Part shown: positions 1 to 6,018 of the stretch, piece by piece
Numbering within the stretch: the stretch's first letter is position 1
How the letters are laid out: each line of letters starts with the position of its first letter
NCBI GenBank assembly: GCA_013329105.1
Contig: DUKW01000055.1
Span: 1-9,499 of the forward strand
Direction: 5' to 3'
Length of the DNA: 9,499 nucleotides
Origin: Candidatus Methanomethylophilaceae archaeon
GTDB lineage: Archaea; Thermoplasmatota; Thermoplasmata; Methanomassiliicoccales; Methanomethylophilaceae
Notes under the pieces: generated by a model
The model's database searches: none
What the model was told of the DNA's origin: nothing
The model's input: only the letters and a program-made list of their open reading frames with translations
Program-made: the position numbers and the translations under genes

Positions 1-912
1 CAGACTGCTTTGACCTTCTATGAAAACCTCATGAACCTCCACCCCAGACTCACGCAGACTCTTCACTGTGGTATCCACTATCCCCTTTAGCGTCGCTGAT
101 GCGTTGGTGTCATAAAGTATCACAGGTGAGCATCGATTGGTGGGGTCCCCCTCAATCCAACCTACGATCTCATTATGGTTGAACTCAGGCATGATACCAG
201 AAAACGACATCATCTTAGCGTTCTCGTGTATTTGGGTTTTCCAACGAAGCGCCGATGCCGACATGTTGGGATGACCGTAAACCACAGGTATCGTTCCCAA
301 TAATGAGCGGGCCAACTCAATAGCTTCGTTATCAAAAACATCAGGCATCATGGAATCACGTAGGTCTTTCAAATTTGGCAATATACGTGTTAGTTCTTTT
401 CTGGCTGGACATATCCCGAGATCGTCCATGATAGATGAAATCGCACCGAATATGTACCCAAATGCGGCTCTTGGCTGTATCCCTGGCGAGATGGCAACAT
501 TCAATACACCGTTTTCCTGAGACATCCTTGAAAGCTTACCGCCCGAAGATATTGTTATGACGTGGGTACCACAGGATAATGCCTGGCGGAATAACTCTAA
601 TGTCTCCAAAGTCTCACCAGAGTAACTGGTTATCAGTGCAAGGGTATTGGAGTCCACCCAGTGCGGGAGATCCACGCCCCGGATAACGTTAACAGGCTTC
701 TTTGCTACCTCATTAGCATAGTCAGTAAAAATGTCACCAGCAATCGCTGATGCGCCCATTCCGCAGACGCATATCTTTTGGAACTCTCCATCTACATTGA
801 TTTCTCTAGATAGCATCTCCTCTATCTGCTCTGGGATAAGACTTGTAGGCAAACCAATGGTGCGGTACCTATTCACAAAATCAAGCGGAAATGGTTCGAC
901 AGGCGCCGACAT
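1..912 (-). CDS. Bifunctional phosphoglucose/phosphomannose isomerase (C-terminus cut by window edge)
   Basis: Archaeal SIS-domain isomerase that interconverts glucose-6-phosphate or mannose-6-phosphate with fructose-6-phosphate in the cytosol, serving gluconeogenesis/glycolysis and sugar-nucleotide supply. I translated the minus strand and found 304 codons open to the edge. The family signature is complete: GMGASAIAG near residue 51, the SIS phosphate-binding SYSGET at 96-101, Arg148 in a QPRAA context, Glu230 in HENAKM and His246 in PEFNHNE. The Glu-to-His spacing of 16 matches the catalytic pair of characterised PGI/PMI enzymes. Roughly 20-30 C-terminal residues should lie outside the window. 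Another in-frame ATG lies at 927, but it is only about 14 nt from the TATA-like box at 937-945. The ATG at 912 is about 29 nt away, as expected for a leaderless archaeal mRNA, and neither has a Shine-Dalgarno. I therefore prefer 912. The gene is divergent from the riboflavin operon. Confidence 0.93.
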   Translation of the reverse strand, partial: MSAPVEPFPLDFVNRYRTIGLPTSLIPEQIEEMLSREINVDGEFQKICVCGMGASAIAGDIFTDYANEVAKKPVNVIRGVDLPHWVDSNTLALITSYSGETLETLELFRQALSCGTHVITISSGGKLSRMSQENGVLNVAISPGIQPRAAFGYIFGAISSIMDDLGICPARKELTRILPNLKDLRDSMMPDVFDNEAIELARSLLGTIPVVYGHPNMSASALRWKTQIHENAKMMSFSGIMPEFNHNEIVGWIEGDPTNRCSPVILYDTNASATLKGIVDTTVKSLRESGVEVHEVFIEGQSSL

Positions 913-936
913 TATGCAATTAAACATGTTATAGCA

Positions 937-945
937 CTATAAAAA
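937..945 (-). promoter_or_regulatory. TATA-like box for the PGI/PMI gene (leaderless)
   Basis: On the minus strand the sequence reads TTTTTATAG. Its centre lies about 29 nt before the ATG at 912, the usual TATA-to-start distance for a leaderless archaeal transcript. No ribosome binding site precedes that ATG. This is a pattern-based call with no transcript data. Confidence 0.5.
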
Positions 946-1002
946 TGTACTATCCCTCGCATCCCACCAGCATATTGATACAAAACATTACCCTAATTAT
1001 TT

Positions 1003-1031
1003 GGTAGCTGAGTAAAAATATTTTAACTACC
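1003..1031. promoter_or_regulatory. Promoter of the riboflavin operon with a flanking inverted repeat
   Basis: The A/T run TAAAAATATTTTA (1013-1025) contains the perfect palindrome AAAATATTTT (1015-1024) and is the best TATA candidate for ribB. It predicts transcription starting near 1040-1050 and a leader of about 40 nt. It is flanked by GGTAG (1003-1007) and its exact complement CTACC (1027-1031). A protein bound to this repeat would cover the TATA box and could repress the operon. Many archaea control rib genes with RbkR, a riboflavin kinase fused to a DNA-binding domain. Assigning this site to RbkR is a guess, because I cannot compare it with a known motif and no rbkR gene is in the window. 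Confidence 0.45.
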
Positions 1032-1056
1032 GACAGATAACGAGCGCATTCATCCA

Positions 1057-1077
1057 ACAGTGCAAACCACTGTGAGG
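1057..1077 (+). promoter_or_regulatory. Hairpin overlapping the ribB ribosome binding site
   Basis: ACAGTG (1057-1062) and CACTGT (1068-1073) are perfect complements separated by the 5-nt loop CAAAC. The right arm runs into GTGAGG (1072-1077), the only Shine-Dalgarno-like sequence before the ribB ATG at 1088 (10-nt spacing). If the RNA folds, the 5' edge of the binding site would be partly sequestered. The stem is short, so a regulatory role is speculative. Confidence 0.35.
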
Positions 1078-1087
1078 ACGGGGTTAC

Positions 1088-1774
1088 ATGGACACTATAA
1101 AAAAAGCTTTGGAGGACCTTCAAAAAGGCAAGATAGTTTTAGTGTATGATTTTGACGATAGAGAAAGGGAGACAGATATGATAATGGCCTCCCAATTCAT
1201 GACTCATGAACATATAAGACGCATGCGCAAAGATGCTGGCGGTCTGATCTGCACTACGGTTTATGGCCCAGTGGCCGAAGAACTCGGTTTGCCTTTTCTC
1301 ACCGATTTATTAGCCGTTGCTGCCAAAGAGTTTCCTAGTATGAGCGGCTTGGCTCCATTCGACATACCTTATGATACCAAGTCAGCTTTTTCTGTTACGA
1401 TCAATCACCGCGATACATATACTGGTATAACCGACAGGGACCGTGCCCTGACGATAAGCGAACTTGCTAAGATCGTTGGGATGGAGGATAATCCTGAAAA
1501 GAAAAGAGAGGAACTGTGGAAACATTTCCGTTCTCCAGGACACGTACACCTTCTACGTACAAGTAACGAACTACTTAAAGAGCGCAAAGGACATACTGAA
1601 ATGAGCACTGCCCTTACGTTGATGGCAGGGCTTATATCGTCTGCCACCGTCTGTGAGATGATGGGGGATGATGGGAACGCGCTCTCCAAAGCAGAAGCGA
1701 AAAGATATGCCGATCGAAATGACTTTGTCTTCTTGGAGGGTGAGGAACTCATCGACGCATGGAAATCATATTGA
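1088..1774 (+). CDS. ribB: 3,4-dihydroxy-2-butanone 4-phosphate synthase (RibB)
   Basis: Converts ribulose 5-phosphate to formate and L-3,4-dihydroxy-2-butanone 4-phosphate, the four-carbon unit used by lumazine synthase. The protein has 228 residues, the usual size of stand-alone archaeal RibB. The acidic metal/substrate loop is at 21-30 (D21, E26, E28, D30 in a DDRERETD context). RKDAGGLIC ends at Cys55, GITDRDRA lies around 113-120, GHVHLLR around 151-157, and the metal-binding GHTE has His169 and Glu171. All expected active-site elements are therefore present. The ATG at 1088 follows GTGAGG with 10-nt spacing. It is the first gene of the ribB-ribL-ribC-ribH operon and is transcribed away from the PGI/PMI gene. 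There is no RibA (GTP cyclohydrolase II) fusion, in line with archaea using a different first GTP step. Confidence 0.97.
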   Translation: MDTIKKALEDLQKGKIVLVYDFDDRERETDMIMASQFMTHEHIRRMRKDAGGLICTTVYGPVAEELGLPFLTDLLAVAAKEFPSMSGLAPFDIPYDTKSAFSVTINHRDTYTGITDRDRALTISELAKIVGMEDNPEKKREELWKHFRSPGHVHLLRTSNELLKERKGHTEMSTALTLMAGLISSATVCEMMGDDGNALSKAEAKRYADRNDFVFLEGEELIDAWKSY

Positions 1775-1786
1775 GGGTTGAGCACT

Positions 1787-2673
<887 letters not shown>

Positions 2674-2675
<2 letters not shown>

Positions 2676-2682
2676 GGAGGAG
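2674..2682 (+). promoter_or_regulatory. Strong ribosome binding site for ribH overlapping the ribC stop
   Basis: AAGGAGGAG begins inside the ribC TAA stop and lies 5 nt before the ribH ATG at 2688. It is the longest Shine-Dalgarno match of the operon. This suits reinitiation and abundant synthesis of the multimeric lumazine synthase. Confidence 0.7.
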
Positions 2683-2687
2683 ATACT

Positions 2688-3098
2688 ATGAAAAAATACA
2701 GATTGGGATTCGTGGTGTCGGAATTCAATTTTGACATCACATCCATGATGCTTGAAAGGGCAAAAGCACAGGCAGAGTTCTTAGGTGCGGAGATCATAAA
2801 GACTATCTACGTACCTGGGGTCTTCGATATGCCTCTGGCTATAAAAAAGCTACTAAGCATGGACGAGGTCGATGCCGTTGTAACGCTGGGAGCGGTAATC
2901 GAGGGTGAGACGGAGCACGATGAGATAGTAGCCAGTCACGCGTCCAGAAAGATTGCCGACCTTGCGCTGGAATACGGCAAACCGGTTTCACTGGGCATAA
3001 CAGGACCAGGTATGAGCCGACTGCAAGCAGAGAAACGTATCGAGAAGGGCCGTGAGGCCGTTGACGCAGCCGTCAAGATGCTCAAACGACTGGAATGA
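2688..3098 (+). CDS. ribH: 6,7-dimethyl-8-ribityllumazine synthase (RibH)
   Basis: Condenses the RibB product with 5-amino-6-ribitylamino-uracil to form the lumazine that RibC converts to riboflavin; the family assembles as pentamers or 60-mer shells. The 136-residue protein has the expected markers: EFN at 12-14 (aromatic residue stacking on the pyrimidine), VPGVFDMP at 42-49, [12 protein letters not shown] at 68-79 with catalytic His77, and GITGPGMSR at 103-111 with the phosphate-binding arginine. It is paralogous to RibC just upstream, an arrangement that could reflect an ancient tandem duplication. It is the last gene of the rib operon; 25 nt separate it from the convergent aminotransferase, and I see no T-run terminator there. 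Confidence 0.97.
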   Translation: MKKYRLGFVVSEFNFDITSMMLERAKAQAEFLGAEIIKTIYVPGVFDMPLAIKKLLSMDEVDAVVTLGAVIEGETEHDEIVASHASRKIADLALEYGKPVSLGITGPGMSRLQAEKRIEKGREAVDAAVKMLKRLE

Positions 3099-3123
3099 GC
3101 CATAGCGGCAACACAAAACCTCT

Positions 3124-4323
3124 TCACCGACTTTTCAGTTTACCTATCATGAATGTCTCCACTCTGTCATAAGCCTTCTCCAGAATGGGTATATCCGGTA
3201 GGATTATCGTCCGGAAGTGGTTCTTACCGAACTCCTCGCAAAAGCCAGAACCTGGAACGAAGAGCACACCTGTGTTCCACAACAGATCCAATATAAAATC
3301 CATGTCGTCCTTCCAAAGATTAGCCTCCACCTTAGGAAACATGAACATCGACCCCTTGGCCTTTTTAACGGATATTCCTGGAATTTCATTGAGGCGTTTG
3401 TATGTATAATCGGCCCTTGACGAGAGTTTGGCATTCAAAGTGCTGATATAATCCTGTGGGCCTTGTAAAGCAGCGCGGGCCGCCCACTGGCAGGGAACGT
3501 TGGGGCAAAGACGGGCGCGCAACTGGCGCATAACACCTTCGAATATCTCCTCCAACTCACCTTTCTCATCCATGAAATACCCATAGCCTACTCTCCACCC
3601 TGGCATAAGATTGACTTTGGAGAATCCATTGAGTATTATCTTCATGACATCTGAAGGAGTCCTCGAGAAGGAGAAGAACCTCGTGTTAAACGTGATTTTA
3701 TCATATATCTCATCTGATATTACAGGGAGATTGAACTCAGCCGCCAAGTCGCCTATTTCTCTAACAGCCTTTTCCGGATATACGGCTCCTGTGGGATTGT
3801 TAGGATTGATAACCACTATAGCACGCGTCCGCTCAGTGATTCGCGAGCGCATCATGTCGACATCGGGTTGCCAATCATTTTCCTCGACCTGCTCGTATGG
3901 CACAGGAACGGCATCAAAGTACTTGATATACTGAGTATAAGACGAATAACCAGGGCCAGGTACCAAGATCTCGTCACCTGGTTCAAGCAGTGCACCCATT
4001 ATAACCATTATGGCCTCACTCACCCCATTGGTGACTATAACATCATCTGCCGATATCCTGGCACCATGTTTCTCAAACTCACGATCAACGATGGCCTCGC
4101 GCAGCTCTATACTTCCCTGGGAGTCGCCATAGCCATTATCAACCATGTCAACCGCTTCTCTCAATGCGGCCTTGAAATATTCTGGTGTCTCGAAGTCCCA
4201 CTTATTCGGGTCGCCGATATTCATACGAATGACCTCGGCGCCCTTGTTCTCCATCTCATCAGCTGGGATGGTTACCTGCCTTATGGCATAGTTCATGTTC
4301 ATGGCGCGCCTGGATGCCTTCAT
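3124..4323 (-). CDS. PLP-dependent class I/II aminotransferase, alanine aminotransferase-like
   Basis: A 399-residue fold-type I aminotransferase that moves an amino group between an amino acid and a 2-oxo acid in the cytosol. Key residues are visible: NPNNPTG at 173-179, SDEIYDK at 203-209 with Asp204 and Tyr207 contacting PLP, GFSK ending at Lys236 (the Schiff-base lysine), Arg244 in GWRVGYGY for the cofactor phosphate, and Arg371 in HFRT for the substrate carboxylate. The N-terminal ASRRA and MNIGDPNKWDFETP resemble archaeal alanine- and aspartate-type enzymes (AlaT-like), but substrate specificity cannot be read reliably. The ATG at 4323 is kept because relatives include the ASKRA-like segment; a later ATG at residue 8 would remove it. 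The gene is divergent from truA and convergent with ribH. Nothing ties it to flavin synthesis beyond proximity. Confidence 0.9.
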   Translation of the reverse strand: MKASRRAMNMNYAIRQVTIPADEMENKGAEVIRMNIGDPNKWDFETPEYFKAALREAVDMVDNGYGDSQGSIELREAIVDREFEKHGARISADDVIVTNGVSEAIMVIMGALLEPGDEILVPGPGYSSYTQYIKYFDAVPVPYEQVEENDWQPDVDMMRSRITERTRAIVVINPNNPTGAVYPEKAVREIGDLAAEFNLPVISDEIYDKITFNTRFFSFSRTPSDVMKIILNGFSKVNLMPGWRVGYGYFMDEKGELEEIFEGVMRQLRARLCPNVPCQWAARAALQGPQDYISTLNAKLSSRADYTYKRLNEIPGISVKKAKGSMFMFPKVEANLWKDDMDFILDLLWNTGVLFVPGSGFCEEFGKNHFRTIILPDIPILEKAYDRVETFMIGKLKSR

Positions 4324-4338
4324 AGGACCAAAACCTGT

Positions 4339-4377
4339 AAAACCCCTACGTAATTCAGGACATTATTTAAAACCCCT
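4339..4377. repeat. Direct repeat AAAACCCCT spaced 30 nt in a divergent promoter region
   Basis: AAAACCCCT occurs exactly at 4339-4347 and 4369-4377, start-to-start distance 30 nt, about three turns of B-DNA. Both copies lie in the 106-nt gap between the aminotransferase and truA, and the second abuts the TATA-like block. Same-face spacing is typical of a cooperatively bound regulator, but two nine-base matches in an A/T-rich spacer could also be chance. Confidence 0.4.
4361..4373. promoter_or_regulatory. AT-rich TATA-like box in the aminotransferase/truA divergent region
   Basis: The plus strand reads CATTATTTAAAAC. The minus-strand reading TTTTAAATAATG is centred about 44 nt before the aminotransferase ATG, giving a leader of roughly 15-20 nt. 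The same A/T block could serve truA on the plus strand with a leader of about 35 nt. A second candidate for truA is CTATATG around 4384-4390. The block is flanked by two exact copies of AAAACCCCT. Confidence 0.4.
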
Positions 4378-4429
4378 TTGCCTCTATATGGGGCTGCAAA
4401 GATCTAAAGGACTCTAATAGGAGGGGCGG

Positions 4430-5218
4430 ATGGAAGAAAGAAGGGTCGCTGTTAGGGTTGCCTATAACGGTAAAGAATTTCATGGGTCACAGTGGCAACC
4501 AGACTTAAAGACAGTAGAGGGGGAGATTCTCAATGCCCTTAAAAAAATTGAGGGACAGGATAGTAAATGGTATCGTTTAAAGAGCTCAAGCCGTACCGAT
4601 TCGGGCGTCAGCGCTGTCAGCAATGTAATGGCCTTTTACACCTCAATCAAGAATAGTGATGGCTTGCTTAGAGCGTTAAATGCTAACAGCAAGGACGTTT
4701 ACTTCTGGGCATGCAGTGACATACCCAAAAATAGGAACGTCCGCCATGCCCTCTATCGCCGATATCGGTACATTCTGCCCTCAGAGGGGCTTGATGTAGA
4801 CGCTTTGAAGAAGGGAGCCTCTTTGTTTATAGGAACCCACGATTTCCGTCATTTTTGTAAAAAAGACGGACGTGGAACTGTGGCTACGGTGACAGATATC
4901 GATGTGCACGACGAGAACGAATTTCTGATCATTGATTTGACCGCCCCATATTTCTTATGGAATATGGCACGGCGTATAGTGGCTGCCATGGAACAGGTGG
5001 CCAGAGGTAAAGCGGAGCAGAGTGAGATACTGAGTGCTTTAAAGGGGAAAGCCGCATACTTCGGAGTGGCCGACCCCCACGGGTTGATACTTATGGATGT
5101 GAGCTACCACGACCTCATATTCAGAAAATTCGATGACCCTGTACTGCACAGAAAGGCCGCCGTCAAAAGGTTTGAGAAGCGTACCGAAGAAGAGATCCTA
5201 CAAGCTATCTGGCAATGA
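4430..5218 (+). CDS. truA: tRNA pseudouridine(38-40) synthase (TruA)
   Basis: Isomerises uridine to pseudouridine at positions 38, 39 and 40 in the anticodon arm of many tRNAs. The 262-residue protein is normal length for TruA. The catalytic aspartate is Asp57 in SSRTDSGVSA (53-62), preceded by Arg55. Other family blocks are YNGKEFHGSQWQ at 12-23, RRYRYIL around 109-115, GTHDFRHFCKK around 134-144 and FLWNMARRIV in the second domain. The ATG at 4430 is preceded by AGGAGGGG, a strong Shine-Dalgarno. The C-terminal 40 residues are charged and lysine/arginine-rich, which suits tRNA binding. It stands alone: divergent from the aminotransferase and convergent with the decayed acr3 that follows. 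Confidence 0.96.
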   Translation: MEERRVAVRVAYNGKEFHGSQWQPDLKTVEGEILNALKKIEGQDSKWYRLKSSSRTDSGVSAVSNVMAFYTSIKNSDGLLRALNANSKDVYFWACSDIPKNRNVRHALYRRYRYILPSEGLDVDALKKGASLFIGTHDFRHFCKKDGRGTVATVTDIDVHDENEFLIIDLTAPYFLWNMARRIVAAMEQVARGKAEQSEILSALKGKAAYFGVADPHGLILMDVSYHDLIFRKFDDPVLHRKAAVKRFEKRTEEEILQAIWQ

Positions 5219-5229
5219 CGTTCAGTTTC

Positions 5230-5870
5230 TCACTGCGACTGATTGAAGCGGACTCTTAGACGAAGCAGCACACTCACCAAGAATAGCATGATGGGAAATT
5301 CTATCAGCACGCCGACGACAGTTAAAAAGACTGCTTGGCCACTTATACCGAAAACAGTCACTGCAGTGGTGCAGCCTCAAAGTGATTGCTGGTGCCTATG
5401 AGTGATGTGGGTGATGTCTCTTCGTAGGTCAATTCAAAAATATTTGACAAACCCATTCCTATAATGAAAACGAATATTATACCTATGACCAGCAGTACAA
5501 CAATCATCAGCACAGACAGAGGATTCTCAATGATAATGCCTCCCTGTATCATGAACAAATAGATCAGAGTAAAAAGAGAGCGATTATTGAAATGCCGCTG
5601 ACATCCTAGGACTGCTTCCTCGTACCAGGTCAATCCTCTGCGCCGTATGAGTTGCCTCCTAGTGATAAAACCTGCGATCAATGAAATACCTACATAAAGT
5701 ACCACACTGAAGAATATCGTCCAAAATGGTATTGAGATACCTCCAGCATCAAGAAAGAAGTCCCCTAATGGTGCATGCTGGCTGGTGATAGAATTGATGG
5801 CTACGAGCACTAGCGCCAGGCTAATGGAACCACGGGCAAGATATGAAAACACCGTAACTATGACCGTTCA
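5230..5870 (-). pseudogene. acr3: Decayed ACR3-family arsenite efflux permease (N-terminus lost, stop codon, frameshift)
   Basis: The remaining sequence matches the C-terminal ~60% of ACR3 arsenite/H+ antiporters (about 350 residues, ten membrane segments). The first block, TVIVTVFSYLARG (5867 downward), aligns with the CTAMVFVWSYLAKG consensus of the family. The TGA at 5868-5870 falls exactly where the conserved, functionally essential cysteine would be. Then come ALVLVAINSI, YVGISLIAGFITR, a hydrophobic IQGGIIIENPL block and LIGTSNHFE. Between SNHFE and TAVTVFG the usual four codons are reduced to 8 nt (5368-5375), so the frame shifts. The tail FGISGQAVFLTVVGVLIEFP continues in the new frame to a TGA at 5230-5232. 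About 120-140 N-terminal residues are absent from all frames upstream. A 164-codon piece (GTG at 5852 to TGA at 5358) stays open and could be annotated as a hypothetical four-helix membrane protein, but I see no promoter or binding site for it. Family conservation is quoted from memory, not aligned. Confidence 0.85.
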
Positions 5871-5987
5871 TAGATCGCCTAAATACCTTGTAAAAAATGT
5901 GATGAATATACTGTGGAATGAGCTGAACGCTCTCAGTGACTGATCTGACATTTCGATGTAAAGAGCCTTTTGTGCCCTAGCATCAAA

Positions 5988-5997
5988 CTTATTAAAC
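5988..5997 (+). promoter_or_regulatory. TATA-like box for the composite PP-loop gene (leaderless)
   Basis: CTTATTAAAC is centred about 27 nt before the ATG at 6019, and there is no Shine-Dalgarno before that ATG. This is the expected geometry of a leaderless archaeal transcript and supports the chosen start. Confidence 0.55.
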
Positions 5998-6018
5998 AGA
6001 TATCAGTCCTCAGTAATT

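Noticed and set aside
731..934. 67-codon plus-strand frame
   Set aside because: Antisense to the well-supported isomerase gene, with no recognisable features.
1040..1087. FMN riboswitch (RFN element) ahead of the rib operon
   Set aside because: The predicted leader is about 40 nt with one small hairpin, far too short for the multi-stem RFN fold, which is mainly bacterial.
1778..1786. TTG start for ribL, three residues upstream
   Set aside because: It would sit on the GAGGG binding site used by the ATG at 1787.
3868..4353. 161-codon plus-strand frame opposite the aminotransferase
   Set aside because: Lies over conserved aminotransferase sequence and shows no domain; a shadow frame.
5358..5852. 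Intact 164-residue four-helix membrane protein of unknown function
   Set aside because: Its sequence is the C-terminal half of ACR3, its GTG start lies inside a conserved ACR3 motif, the homology continues beyond its stop in another frame, and no binding site precedes it. Treated as part of a pseudogene.
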